A DNA stretch of 64,000 bases from DLKC01 sp002478885 (GTDB taxonomy: Bacteria > Bacteroidota > Bacteroidia > Chitinophagales > Chitinophagaceae): the NCBI GenBank assembly GCA_046329585.1, contig JAXLUI010000001.1:1054001-1118000 (forward strand), read 5' to 3'. The notes under the pieces are model-generated. The model had not been told where the DNA came from and did no database searches. It was given only the letters and a program-made list of their open reading frames with translations. The position numbers and the translations under genes were made by a program. Shown here in pieces: positions 1 through 8,445 of the stretch. Each line of letters opens with the position of its first letter. Positions within the stretch are counted from its first letter, which is position 1.

Positions 1-67
1 CTACATGTGGGGACCGGCAAGAAAAACCGCGATCATCGGCTGGGAACTGGCGAAAGGCGGTAATTAA
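1..67 (+). CDS. 3' end of a gene cut by the window edge
   Basis: An open frame enters from the left edge and stops with TAA at 65-67. The visible C-terminus is about 21 residues and ends WELAKGGN. Its codon use fits the neighbours and it runs in the same direction as the VOC gene 30 bases downstream. Too little is present to name a family. Confidence 0.5.
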   Translation, partial: YMWGPARKTAIIGWELAKGGN

Positions 68-72
68 TTTTG
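65..72 (+). promoter_or_regulatory. Putative -7 promoter element of the VOC gene
   Basis: TAATTTTG matches the Bacteroidetes -7 consensus TAnnTTTG and lies 25 bases before the ATG at 98. It overlaps the stop codon of the preceding gene. No convincing -33 TTTG was seen at the standard spacing, so this is tentative. Confidence 0.35.
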
Positions 73-97
73 TATACTTTCGAAATAAAATTCACCT

Positions 98-472
98 ATG
101 GGATTGCTAAAATTAACACCGATGATGTGGACAGATCAATTCAGGGAAACAATCGACTTTTATAAAACGCATCTTGGGTTTGATTGCGTGTCGATGGACG
201 CAGACCTTGGTTGGGCTGCGATGCAAAGAGATGGGATAGAATTAATGATCTCAAGACCAAATGAACACACGCCCTTTGACAGGCCAACCTTTACCGGTAC
301 TTTTTATTTTGTAACTGATGATGCGTCAACTTTGTGGAAGCAGTTAAAAGACAAAGCAAAAATTGTTTACCCGCTCGAAGATTTCGAATGGCAGATGCGT
401 GAGTTCGCTATCTATGACAACAATGGCTACATGCTGCAGTTTGGCCAGGATATTTCTACAGACCAGGAATAG
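98..472 (+). CDS. VOC superfamily protein (glyoxalase/bleomycin-resistance-like)
   Basis: This 124-aa protein has the layout of a small VOC fold: an N-terminal beta strand (LLKLTPMMWT), a helix with FYKTHLGF, and a C-terminal strand pattern ending YDNNGYMLQFGQD. That last stretch is typical of bleomycin-resistance-like members, where a Glu or Gln near it binds metal. Length matches the single-domain family. Such proteins are cytosolic and act as metal-dependent lyases, dioxygenases or drug-binding proteins. The substrate cannot be read from sequence. The ATG at 98 follows a plausible -7 element. Confidence 0.8.
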   Translation: MGLLKLTPMMWTDQFRETIDFYKTHLGFDCVSMDADLGWAAMQRDGIELMISRPNEHTPFDRPTFTGTFYFVTDDASTLWKQLKDKAKIVYPLEDFEWQMREFAIYDNNGYMLQFGQDISTDQE

Positions 473-576
473 TGTTTTTAGTCCGCCTTTCTTATCGTCA
501 GTGAAGATTTACCTGTACGGAAATGTTGGCTTCCAGGCATCGCCTGATAAGTCACGTCAGGTATTGAATGGGCATA

Positions 577-1137
577 TTATTTCGTAAGATAATATGCTGC
601 GATGGCTATAATACCAGCGGCGGCGAGTAGGGTGGCGGCCAGCATCCAGGGATCTTTTTTTACAGCCGTGTTCAGCAATTCGTGCATTTGTTCAGAAGTC
701 TTTTCCTCCTCGCCAACTTTTACCGTGTGGCTTGCATTAGGCCGCACAATCTTTTCTGCCGTAACCGCAGGGAAAAATTGCTGAACGGCATTATCGGGCG
801 TAAACACATAATGCTTTTGCTCAAGCTTTATAGATCCGATGCCTGGCAGGTTTTCTGTTTCGCCGGCTTTCAGTTTTTGCTGCATCGCATTGCTGAAATC
901 GTTAAATGCAGCGGCACAATCTTCAACGCTGTTTCCGGTTCGCATAGCAAGAAATGCAACCAGGTTATCGTCCGTTATTTTTTCTTCAGCATGAAATATA
1001 ATATTAAAAACAGGTGCCTTTAATGAACGGTTAACAAAGTCAAGATCGGCGGGTGTATAGCTGGTCTCAAACGTTCCGATACCAGGTAATGACAATCTTT
1101 TATTGGTAGCAAAATACTGATGTAAATACAGGTACAT
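577..1137 (-). CDS. HU-like (CCDC81-type) DNA-binding protein with C-terminal membrane helix
   Basis: The protein is 186 aa from the ATG at 1137. An in-frame extension to 1218 exists, but the domain begins right at MYLYLHQYF. The N-terminal half shows the pattern of the two CCDC81-type HU domains found in Bacteroidetes: LPGIGTFE near residue 20, then a second LPGIGSIKLE stretch around residue 95. In this family these are predicted to bind DNA or the division apparatus. The last 25 residues (from WMLAATLLAAAG) form one clear transmembrane helix ending in TK, so the protein should be membrane-anchored with the HU part in the cytoplasm. It may act in chromosome-envelope attachment or division, as proposed for HU-SPOR fusions; here no SPOR domain follows. 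Confidence 0.75.
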   Translation of the reverse strand: MYLYLHQYFATNKRLSLPGIGTFETSYTPADLDFVNRSLKAPVFNIIFHAEEKITDDNLVAFLAMRTGNSVEDCAAAFNDFSNAMQQKLKAGETENLPGIGSIKLEQKHYVFTPDNAVQQFFPAVTAEKIVRPNASHTVKVGEEEKTSEQMHELLNTAVKKDPWMLAATLLAAAGIIAIAAYYLTK

Positions 1138-1294
1138 AATGTGAAGATAGGGATTTGCCCAAAAGAAACAGGCATTGGCACTGGCAATGAAAATGAAAGG
1201 CAAAACTGTACGACGCAATCCCGCACATGCAGGAATATTTTTTTGTTGAAAGCGTTACACAAAAGCGAATGCTTAATTTTAAAAAAATGCGTTT

Positions 1295-2407
1295 ATGCTG
1301 TATAAAAGAATGCCGATAGAAAAAGAATCTCCTGAAGAAGTGGGTTACGATGCGATAGATTATAACCTGTCAGAAAGTTCAGTCACTGATATCCGTTTTG
1401 AAGAATTGAATGTTTCGTTGGAGGCGCTTAAACTCGAATACATTGGTCATAGGGGCCATACAGCTTTTAGAAAAATGATCGCTGCAGAAGCAGGCCTTGA
1501 CGATGAAAACAACGTTTTACTCACCGCAGGCGCGGCGGGCGCTTTATTTATCATCAACACATCGCTGCTTACTGAAAAAGACCATTTGATCGTTGTGCGG
1601 CCAAACTATGCCACCAATATTGAAGTGCCGGTTACCATTGGTTGCAGCATAACTTTTATTGACCTGGCATTTGAAAAGTCATGGAAAGTAAATATTGCCG
1701 CGATTGAAGCTGCAATAACTACAGCCACAAAACTCATTAGCATCACCTCGCCGCACAACCCGACAGGAATGTTGATGAAAGAAGAAGAAATAGAACAACT
1801 GATCGCTGTTGCAGAAAGCAACAACCTTATCCTGCTTGTTGACGAAACTTACCGCGATGCCTGTTTTAAAACGCCCTACCCTATCATGGCACAGAAAAGC
1901 AGGAATGTGATCAGTGTTTCTTCTTTGTCAAAAGCTTTTGGCTTACCCGGTTTAAGAATGGGCTGGCTTATTACACAGCATACTGAGTTAATGGAACAAT
2001 TTCTTGCAGCGAAGGAAATGATCCACATCAGCAATTCAGCCATCGACGAAGAAGTTGCTTATCGCTTCTGGCCGCAAAAAGAAAGATTCGCAAAAGCCAT
2101 CAACAATAAATGCATGCAGAATTTTGAAGTGCTGCAGCAATGGTTACAAAAAGAAAAGCGGCTTGAGTGCGTAATGCCGCAAGGTGGTGTGGTATGCTTC
2201 CCAAGATTTGTAAGTAATATTAAAGTTGATACCGAAAAATTTTACCGCATACTTATGCAGCAATTCAAAACAATGGTTGGGCCGGGTCACTGGTTTGCGA
2301 TGCCCGATACTTATATGCGCATCGGTTTCGGATGGATCGATCAACCAACACTGAAAACGGGGCTTGAAAATATTTCCAAAGCGATTGATGCGAGTGAAGC
2401 GCTCTAA
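1295..2407 (+). CDS. PLP-dependent aminotransferase, class I/II
   Basis: 370 aa, usual length for fold-type I aminotransferases. Visible motifs are the turn TAGAAGALF (about residue 77), SPHNPTGML (about 152), DETYRDACF (about 182) and the PLP-lysine motif SSLSKAFGLPGLRMGW, with the Schiff-base lysine at about residue 213. The C-terminal Arg region YMRIGFGW binds the substrate carboxylate in the family. It converts an amino acid or amine to a keto compound in the cytosol. The sequence recalls the capreomycidine-synthase/arginine-type branch, but the substrate is not established. A second possible start is the ATG five codons later. Confidence 0.88.
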   Translation: MLYKRMPIEKESPEEVGYDAIDYNLSESSVTDIRFEELNVSLEALKLEYIGHRGHTAFRKMIAAEAGLDDENNVLLTAGAAGALFIINTSLLTEKDHLIVVRPNYATNIEVPVTIGCSITFIDLAFEKSWKVNIAAIEAAITTATKLISITSPHNPTGMLMKEEEIEQLIAVAESNNLILLVDETYRDACFKTPYPIMAQKSRNVISVSSLSKAFGLPGLRMGWLITQHTELMEQFLAAKEMIHISNSAIDEEVAYRFWPQKERFAKAINNKCMQNFEVLQQWLQKEKRLECVMPQGGVVCFPRFVSNIKVDTEKFYRILMQQFKTMVGPGHWFAMPDTYMRIGFGWIDQPTLKTGLENISKAIDASEAL

Positions 2408-2439
2408 GAGACCTGTGGTGTTCCCAACAGCAGATACTT

Positions 2440-2482
2440 TGCCCGGCTTCCGTTGCGTCGCACACTTGTACTGCATCGCTTT
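2440..2482 (+). repeat. Dispersed intergenic repeat, forward arm (before tsaD 3' end)
   Basis: Contains GCCCGGCTT, then the core TTGCGTCGCACACTTGTACT at 2453-2472. Part of the family described in the summary. Its reverse-oriented partner is at 3681, on the other side of tsaD. Confidence 0.85.
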
Positions 2483-2553
2483 ACACAACACAATACAACT
2501 GCTGCATTAATTTATTGCACTTGTTCTTATTTTGAATTTATGGATGGGCCTTG

Positions 2554-3591
2554 TTACCATTCCGCTCTTGCTGTAGGACTAATATCAAGTTCCGCGAAAT
2601 CACCGGCGAGATATTTATAATAAGCCGTTATGGCGATCATACCGGCATTGTCTGTGCAGTATTGAAACGAGGGAATGAACGTTTGCCAGCCTTCTTTTTC
2701 ACCGGTTGACGTCAGTGCATTGCGAAGCCCACTGTTGGCGCTTACACCGCCTGCAATACAAACCCGGTTGATACCGGTTTGCTTTACCGCCTTCTTTAAT
2801 TTTTTGATAAGAATATTGATGATCGTGTGTTGAACAGATGCGCACAAATCAGGCAAATGTTTTTGAATAAACTGCTCGTCTTCGAGTTTTCTTGCCTGTA
2901 AAAAATACAGCACAGAAGTCTTGAGCCCACTGAACGAGAAATTCATTTCCGGTATTTGCGGCTCCGCGAATTTAAACGCAAGCGGGTTGCCTTCTTTGGC
3001 ATATTTGTCAATCAGCGGCCCGCCGGGATAGGGAAGCCCGAGTAACTTGGCAGTTTTATCAAATGCTTCACCGGCTGCGTCGTCGATCGTTTCTCCAATT
3101 ACTTTTAAGTTGTATGGCGATGCTGCCAGGACGATCTGTGTATGTCCGCCGCTGACTGTTAGACATAAAAATGGAAACGATGGTTTTGGCTCAGCAATAA
3201 GGTTGGCAAGCACATGTGCCTGCATATGATGCACCGCGATCAATGGTTTATTCAGTGCAAGTGACAATGATTTGGCAAACTGTGCGCCTACCAGCAGGCT
3301 GCCGATCAACCCGGGTGCCTGTGTAAAAGCTACTGCGTCTATATTTTCAAGCGATGTATTGGCTGTTTTTAAAGCAGCATCAACAACGGGTACAATATGC
3401 TGCATGTGTGCCCTGCTTGCAAGTTCGGGCACCACGCCACCGTATTGCTCATGTACGGTCTGGTTGGCAATGAAGTTGGATAAAATTTTCCCACCTACAC
3501 AAATGGAAGCCGAAGTTTCATCGCAGGACGATTCGATCGCAAGAATGCATGCTTCTTTTGTGCTCGCCGAAGTATCGTTTTCATTTTTCAT
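2554..3591 (-). CDS. tsaD: tRNA N6-threonylcarbamoyladenosine synthase subunit TsaD
   Basis: 345 aa from the ATG at 3591; a TTG four codons upstream is unlikely. TsaD transfers threonylcarbamoyl from TC-AMP to A37 of ANN-decoding tRNAs, with TsaB and TsaE in the cytosol. Seen here: ILAIESSCDETSASI at the N-terminus, HEQYGGVVPELASRAH, the metal-binding motif HHMQAH near residue 125, the glycine-rich SGGHTQIV, and the C-terminal GGVSANSGLR and TDNAGMIA. All are diagnostic. The flanking intergenic repeats at 2453 and 3681 bracket the gene. No tsaB or tsaE is nearby. Confidence 0.98.
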   Translation of the reverse strand: MKNENDTSASTKEACILAIESSCDETSASICVGGKILSNFIANQTVHEQYGGVVPELASRAHMQHIVPVVDAALKTANTSLENIDAVAFTQAPGLIGSLLVGAQFAKSLSLALNKPLIAVHHMQAHVLANLIAEPKPSFPFLCLTVSGGHTQIVLAASPYNLKVIGETIDDAAGEAFDKTAKLLGLPYPGGPLIDKYAKEGNPLAFKFAEPQIPEMNFSFSGLKTSVLYFLQARKLEDEQFIQKHLPDLCASVQHTIINILIKKLKKAVKQTGINRVCIAGGVSANSGLRNALTSTGEKEGWQTFIPSFQYCTDNAGMIAITAYYKYLAGDFAELDISPTARAEW

Positions 3592-3680
3592 ACCGAAGCG
3601 CAAAAATAAAACTCTGCCGATATGGACAGGAATATTTGTTGAACAGTATAAGTGCAGCTTTGCTCAGCAATGAACCAAAA

Positions 3681-3732
3681 GTACAAGCGTGCGACGCAAG
3701 AGGCGATACCATGAAACACGATAGCCGGCACA
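3681..3732 (-). repeat. Dispersed intergenic repeat, reverse arm (upstream of tsaD)
   Basis: Reads GTACAAGCGTGCGACGCAAG followed by AGGCGATACC and AGCCGGCAC, the reverse complement of the forward arm at 2440. It lies in the 160-base gap between tsaD and the permease gene. Confidence 0.85.
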
Positions 3733-3750
3733 ATAATGAATTGCTTACAA

Positions 3751-5004
3751 CTATTTACTTCTAATGGCCACAACAGGGTTCATTCTTGCGGCAATGGATG
3801 CGGGAATTATACCCGAAAGTACCCCAAGTATTACACAGATAGAAAATGCCAGTGTGATGATATCGGTTGAAATAACGATAGGAAAAGGTAATACGCCGCT
3901 AAGCGCCAGGGCAAGCAGTTCTACCATCGCAAGGCCGATGAGCCCGCCCACGATGCAAAGGAATGCACTTTCGAGCAGGAACTCGGTGAGTATGGTGCGG
4001 CTCTTGGCACCAATGGCTTTTTTAAGGCCGATCTGGCTGGTACGTTCCCTTACGGTAACAAACATAATATTTGCTACACCGAACGCACCCACGATAAGGC
4101 TAAGGCCGGCAATGGCCCAGCCGCCGATGTTTACCGTACCGAAAAAACCACTTACCTGCTGGCTGAAAACATTGATATCGTTAAGTGCAAAATTATCTTC
4201 GTCTTTTGGACTAAGCCTTCTTACCTGCCGCATTACGCCTTCCAGTTCGTCTATCAATGCCTTGGTGCTAACATTGTCTTTACCATTGACCATGATGAAC
4301 GCATCGCTGTAAGGATTGTTAATGTCGTAAATGCCTGCATAAAAGTTTCTTGAAATAATGACACAGTAATCATAATCGAAGCCTGGGCCAAAACTTTGTC
4401 CCTGCTTTTTCAACACGCCTATCAGGGTAACTTTTTTACCATCGAAGGTTATTTGTTTGCCTACGGCTTTTTCGGCATTGCCAAATAGTTTCTCTGCGTT
4501 ATCGTAACCGATCACAGCAACGGGGGAACCTCTTAAAAATTCCGCTTCTGTAAGGTAGCGGCCGTATACAACTTTGATGGATTGCATCAGCGAGAATTCT
4601 TCGCTGACACCATAGATGCTTGCGTTGCTTAGTTGATACTTTTCATAATTGAGGTTAGCCCCGGTAGAATTGTAAGAGCACACGTATTTGGCAAGTGTGG
4701 TCTTTTCTTTTACAAATTTCAACTCGCTGAGCTTCGGCTGTGGCCGGTTTACGTATTTCCACCAGGGATATTCATCACCGCCGCCGATAGGCCACTTCAT
4801 AATGTAAATAGTGTTGGTGCCGAGTGATTTTATATCAGATTGTATTTTGGCCTCAAGACTGCCTACGGTAGTAAGTACACCGATGATACAGAAAATGCCG
4901 AATGCAATACCGATAAGCGAGAGTGAACTGCGGAGTTTATTGTTGTTCAGTTCCTGAACAGACATCTTGAAGCTGTTCCAGAATATGGTGATCGACTTGA
5001 ACAT
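3751..5004 (-). CDS. MacB/FtsX-type ABC transporter permease (second of a tandem pair)
   Basis: 417 aa. One N-terminal membrane helix (SLSLIGIAFGIFCIIGVL, about residues 28-46), a large periplasmic MacB-like core domain, then three C-terminal helices starting near residue 290 (WAIAGLSLIVGAFGVANIM, a pair after TEFLLESAFLC, and the last near DIITLAFSICVILG). This is the four-helix FtsX/MacB topology. Members couple a cytoplasmic ATPase to work on lipoproteins, peptides, drugs or envelope proteins without transporting through the helices. It is a paralogue of the gene just upstream (5041-6300), 36 bases away on the same strand, so both are probably co-transcribed. No ATPase gene is in the window. 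Confidence 0.9.
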   Translation of the reverse strand: MFKSITIFWNSFKMSVQELNNNKLRSSLSLIGIAFGIFCIIGVLTTVGSLEAKIQSDIKSLGTNTIYIMKWPIGGGDEYPWWKYVNRPQPKLSELKFVKEKTTLAKYVCSYNSTGANLNYEKYQLSNASIYGVSEEFSLMQSIKVVYGRYLTEAEFLRGSPVAVIGYDNAEKLFGNAEKAVGKQITFDGKKVTLIGVLKKQGQSFGPGFDYDYCVIISRNFYAGIYDINNPYSDAFIMVNGKDNVSTKALIDELEGVMRQVRRLSPKDEDNFALNDINVFSQQVSGFFGTVNIGGWAIAGLSLIVGAFGVANIMFVTVRERTSQIGLKKAIGAKSRTILTEFLLESAFLCIVGGLIGLAMVELLALALSGVLPFPIVISTDIITLAFSICVILGVLSGIIPASIAARMNPVVAIRSK

Positions 5005-5040
5005 GGATCAAATTTAATGAAACAGACAGTGCTCAATGCT

Positions 5041-6300
5041 TTATTTACTTCTTATTGCAACAACGGGGTTCATTCTTGCTGCTATGGATGCAGGTATTAT
5101 TCCTGACAGCACTCCAAGTATGACACAGATAGTGAAGGCCAGCGTGATAATGTCCGGTGAGATGATAATAGGAAATGGCAAGACGCCACTTAAGGCCAGT
5201 GCGAGCAATCCGACCATCAACAGTCCTATCAAACCGCCAATGATGCAAAGGAATGCACTTTCGAGTAGGAATTCGGTAAGTATGGTTCGGCTCTTCGCAC
5301 CAATAGCTTTCTTAAGCCCGATCTGGCTCGTTCGTTCCCTCACTGTAACAAACATAATATTGGCCACACCAAAAGCGCCTACTATAAGACTCAGGCCGGC
5401 AATGGCCCAGCCTCCAATATTTACGGTACCGAAGAAACCACTTACCGCCTGGCTGAATGAGTTTACGTCGTTAAGCGCAAAATTATCTTCCTCCCTGGGG
5501 CTTAATCTGCGTGCCTGCCGCATAATCCCTTCGAGTTCATCGATCAGCGCTTTGGTAGATACATCTTCACGCCCATTTACCATGATGAAGGGCTGGCTCC
5601 ATTCGCGGTTAACATCATAAATGCCGGCATAGGCACGATAGGTGATGATAAGGCAGTGATCATAGTCAAAACCACCCACAAAGCTCTGGCCCTGCTTTTT
5701 AACAACGCCAATAACTTTAAACCGCTTTCCCTCGAAAGCAACCTCTTTATCCAACGCACGTGCAGGATCATCAAACAATCCCTTAGCTATTTCATAGCCG
5801 ATAACACACACCGGATTTCCCCGTTTAAATTCCGTTTCATTCAGGTACCGGCCATTACCAATATCAACAGTTTGAATTTCTGAGAAGTCCTCGCTTACAC
5901 CATAAATATTGGTATTGTTCATGATGTATTTTTCAAAGGTCACATCGGCGCCTGTACCATTAAAATAGCTCACATATTTTGCCAGCGTGCTCGCATTCTT
6001 AATAAACCCAACCTCGTTGTATTTAGGCATAGGCCTGTTTACATATTTCCACCACGGATAATCAGGACCACCGCCTGCACTGTAGTCCCACTTGTCAACA
6101 TAAATAGTATTGCTGCCAAGAGACTTAATATCAGACTGAATCTTGCCTTCAAGGCTGCCAACAGTAGCCAGCACTCCAATAATGCAGAAAATGCCAAATG
6201 CAATGCCTATAAGAGACAAGGAACTGCGGAGCTTATTGTTGTTAAGTTCCTGGACAGACATTTTAAAACTGTTCCAGAGAATGGCGAGTGATTTCAGCAT
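5041..6300 (-). CDS. MacB/FtsX-type ABC transporter permease (first of a tandem pair)
   Basis: 419 aa with the same topology as its downstream neighbour: N-terminal helix, periplasmic MacB-like core and three C-terminal helices. The N-terminal 70 residues and the C-terminal 140 are almost identical between the two, while the periplasmic cores diverge clearly (for example KWDYSAGGGPDYPWWKY against KWPIGGGDEYPWWKY). This pattern fits duplication with continued homogenisation of the membrane part, or selection for different periplasmic partners. The two proteins could form a heterodimer. An ATPase must come from elsewhere in the genome. Confidence 0.9.
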   Translation of the reverse strand: MLKSLAILWNSFKMSVQELNNNKLRSSLSLIGIAFGIFCIIGVLATVGSLEGKIQSDIKSLGSNTIYVDKWDYSAGGGPDYPWWKYVNRPMPKYNEVGFIKNASTLAKYVSYFNGTGADVTFEKYIMNNTNIYGVSEDFSEIQTVDIGNGRYLNETEFKRGNPVCVIGYEIAKGLFDDPARALDKEVAFEGKRFKVIGVVKKQGQSFVGGFDYDHCLIITYRAYAGIYDVNREWSQPFIMVNGREDVSTKALIDELEGIMRQARRLSPREEDNFALNDVNSFSQAVSGFFGTVNIGGWAIAGLSLIVGAFGVANIMFVTVRERTSQIGLKKAIGAKSRTILTEFLLESAFLCIIGGLIGLLMVGLLALALSGVLPFPIIISPDIITLAFTICVILGVLSGIIPASIAARMNPVVAIRSK

Positions 6301-6383
6301 GTTCCAAAATTAACAAACCGGCAGAAGGCAAACTATTTTTTTAGATAAACGGACGATAATATCGATAAACCTGCCCCCTGTAA

Positions 6384-6416
6384 ACACAAAACCCTGCCGG
6401 CAGCAGGATTTTGTGT
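6384..6416. terminator. Hairpin between GNAT and permease genes, possible terminator
   Basis: ACACAAAACCCTGC pairs with GCAGGATTTTGTGT around a short CGG-containing loop, with one mismatch. It lies just after the stop of the GNAT gene on the minus strand. The A/T-rich stem base could act as the U tract. Confidence 0.55.
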
Positions 6417-6432
6417 CAACGAAGCACAACAT

Positions 6433-6876
6433 TCATATCGTGACCGAATAAAAAAAGTCAGACTCCTTTATCCAGCCATTTTTTTCATAAAGTGCCTGGG
6501 CGGCATAATTATCATTATTGGTCTGCAGCATCAACCATTTACAGTTTTGCGTTTTGCCGTAAGCTTTTGCAGCCTCCAGCAACTTATTTGCAATACCTTT
6601 TTTTCTCGCTTTTTCTGCAACAAAAAGATCGTTCAGCAAAAGCGCACGCCCCATGCCCACAGAGGTGAAGATAGGGTACATTTGGGTAAACCCGGCAAGC
6701 TCATCATTTACTATGGCGATCAGGATCGTGCTCTCGTTGTTCCCGAGCCTTTCTGTGAGAAAACGCAATGCTCCGTCGTAATCAGGTTTCTGGTGGTACC
6801 ACACACGATAATCATCAAAAAGCCTTGCAACATCGGCCGCATCTTTTACAGTCGCTTTACGAATCGCAAATTCCAT
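6433..6876 (-). CDS. GNAT family N-acetyltransferase
   Basis: 147 aa from the ATG at 6876, where the domain begins with MEFAIRKATVKDAADV. The acetyl-CoA loop is seen as NDLFVAEKARKKGIANKLLE (about residues 80-99; Q/RxxGxG/A variant RKKGIA), followed by NNDNYAAQALYEKNGW, the typical C-terminal strand-helix of GNAT enzymes. It acetylates an amine on a small molecule or protein using acetyl-CoA. Its start is one base from the stop of the OsmC gene upstream, so the two are an operon with likely translational coupling. The substrate is unknown. Confidence 0.9.
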   Translation of the reverse strand: MEFAIRKATVKDAADVARLFDDYRVWYHQKPDYDGALRFLTERLGNNESTILIAIVNDELAGFTQMYPIFTSVGMGRALLLNDLFVAEKARKKGIANKLLEAAKAYGKTQNCKWLMLQTNNDNYAAQALYEKNGWIKESDFFYSVTI

Positions 6877-6877
6877 A

Positions 6878-7297
6878 TTAAGCTTCAAGGGTTGATTCGA
6901 TGGTAATATCAGCATTCAGCAATTTGCTTATTGGGCAGTTAGCTTTAGCATCGGCAACACATTCATCAAATTTTTCCTGGCTTATGCCGGGTACTTTTGC
7001 TTTCAGCACTAAATGTGAATTGGTAACTGCTCCCTGCTCAGGCGATAAAGTAATGATACATTTCGTTTCAATCGTATCTGCAGTAAACCCTGCGGCGCCC
7101 AAAACAAAAGTCAACTTCATGCTAAAGCAACCGGCATGAGCAGCAGCCACCAGTTCTTCAGGATTTGTTCCCACCCCTTCAGCAAAACGCGAATTAAATG
7201 AGTACTGGGCATTGCTGAATAAAGTGCTTTGCACCGATACATGACCATTGCCTTCTTTTCCGGAGCCGTTCCATACGGCAGTTGCGTGTCTTTTCAT
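6878..7297 (-). CDS. OsmC family peroxiredoxin
   Basis: 139 aa, usual OsmC length. OsmC proteins reduce organic hydroperoxides using two conserved cysteines. Here they are in HAGCFSMKLTF (about Cys57) and ANCPISKLL (about Cys119). TNPEELVAAAHAGCF is the classic helix of the family. It is the first gene of a two-gene unit with the GNAT gene, whose ATG almost touches its stop. Start choice: ATG at 7297, giving the typical MKRHATAVWNGSGKEGNG opening. Confidence 0.95.
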   Translation of the reverse strand: MKRHATAVWNGSGKEGNGHVSVQSTLFSNAQYSFNSRFAEGVGTNPEELVAAAHAGCFSMKLTFVLGAAGFTADTIETKCIITLSPEQGAVTNSHLVLKAKVPGISQEKFDECVADAKANCPISKLLNADITIESTLEA

Positions 7298-7537
7298 ACT
7301 TTATTTTTTTGAAGCCGTAAATTACAAACAGATTTTATTACTGACATAATTTTCCTGTGAAATGCAAGGCAGCATCTGGCAGCAGGCATTCGTCTTCTGC
7401 AACGTTCCGTCAGGGATGGTGTCAATCTCAACGGAAGCCATTTTCATGGCTGTTTTTTTTGAAATTTCAAAGAATTGCCTCAATTTTAGAAGACACACAG
7501 TCCTGCCAACTACACAATTCATCTGGTGAACCCGGTT

Positions 7538-7975
7538 ATGCTAAAAAAGCAAATTCAGCCGCTTCTGGTCATGGCATTAATGCTGCCTGGCATGGCATGT
7601 AGCAACGCAAAAAGCACATCCTCAACACCCCGCGGGTTATACGGAACATGGGCAGTGTCTGCACAGGAAATTGGTGGAAAAACACTACCTAAAGCAGCTT
7701 TTGAAAAACAACAACTGATTATTCATGACAGTATTTATACATTTATTGCAGAAAGTATCGACAAAGGCATTGTAAAAATTACGGGCGATAAAATGGATAT
7801 TTACAGCAATGAGGGTGTAAATGCAGGAAGGCATTTCACAGCTATTTACAAGCACGAAAATGGCATATTGACTATTTGTTACAACCTTAGGGGCGACAGC
7901 TACCCGGAGGCCTTCGATACAAAAGAACACCCTTTATTTTTTCTTTCAGTATTCAATAAAGCGCCTGCAAAATAA
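7538..7975 (+). CDS. Lipoprotein of unknown function (TIGR03067-like layout)
   Basis: 145 aa from the ATG at 7538 (a GTG at 7526 is also open). The N-terminus is a lipoprotein signal: charged MLKKQ, hydrophobic core, lipobox LPGMAC with the lipidated Cys about residue 21. The mature part begins with small residues, then a beta-rich domain with GLYGTWAVSAQEIGGKTLP and DSIYTFIAESIDKGIVKIT. This resembles small calycin-like secreted domains in which a GxW motif opens a barrel. It would sit on the periplasmic side of a membrane. Function unknown. Four bases separate it from the DUF1801 gene, so they are probably one operon. Confidence 0.7.
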   Translation: MLKKQIQPLLVMALMLPGMACSNAKSTSSTPRGLYGTWAVSAQEIGGKTLPKAAFEKQQLIIHDSIYTFIAESIDKGIVKITGDKMDIYSNEGVNAGRHFTAIYKHENGILTICYNLRGDSYPEAFDTKEHPLFFLSVFNKAPAK

Positions 7976-7979
7976 CCTT

Positions 7980-8399
7980 ATGGCAAAAAATAAAACCACA
8001 GAAAACCAAAACAGCGTCACCGCCTTTTTAAGAACGGTCGCCAACGAACAAAAACGCAAAGAGACTGCCGCAATAATCGACCTCTTCAGTGAGTACACAG
8101 GGTACGAACCAAAAATGTGGGGAACGAGTATTGTTGGCTTCGGAAGTTACCATTACAAATACGAAAGCGGGCGGGAAGGAGATGCGCCACTGGCTGGCGT
8201 TGCAGCAAGAGCCAATGCAATTACACTCTATCTTGGATCAGAATTCAACGACCGAGACGCATTGTTGGCAAAACTCGGTAAATACAAAACCGGTAAAGGA
8301 TGCCTTTATATTCAAAAGCTGGAGGATATTGACAAGGCCGTTCTCGCAAAGATCATTAGCAACGCTGTTGACCACCGAAAAAAACAGCATTCTGCCTAG
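7980..8399 (+). CDS. DUF1801 domain protein
   Basis: 139 aa. The pattern MWGTSIVGFGSYHYKYESGR, then AITLYLGSEFNDRD and the C-terminal LGKYKTGKGCLYIQKLEDID is characteristic of the DUF1801 (YdhG-like) family, small cytosolic proteins of unknown biochemical role. No signal peptide. It starts four bases after the lipoprotein stop, which suggests co-transcription. Why a lipoprotein and this protein are paired is not clear. Confidence 0.88.
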   Translation: MAKNKTTENQNSVTAFLRTVANEQKRKETAAIIDLFSEYTGYEPKMWGTSIVGFGSYHYKYESGREGDAPLAGVAARANAITLYLGSEFNDRDALLAKLGKYKTGKGCLYIQKLEDIDKAVLAKIISNAVDHRKKQHSA

Positions 8400-8445
8400 C
8401 GCAGTCACACAATTTATTACTCGCTAATAACTCAAAACAGCAAAC

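Noticed and set aside
1205..1225. GTACGACGCAATCC resembling the reverse repeat arm.
   Set aside because: Only about 12 bases match; no GCATCG or GCCGGC flank. Kept out of the repeat count.
5036..5620. Long plus-strand frame opposite the permease genes, repeated in both paralogues.
   Set aside because: Shadow of the conserved FtsX C-terminus; it repeats only because the genes are paralogous.
7322..7522. 66-codon minus-strand frame with several cysteines near its end (NACCQMLPC), considered as a ribosomal peptide precursor.
   Set aside because: No leader motif (GG/GA), no modification genes nearby, and it fills a promoter gap; most likely chance.
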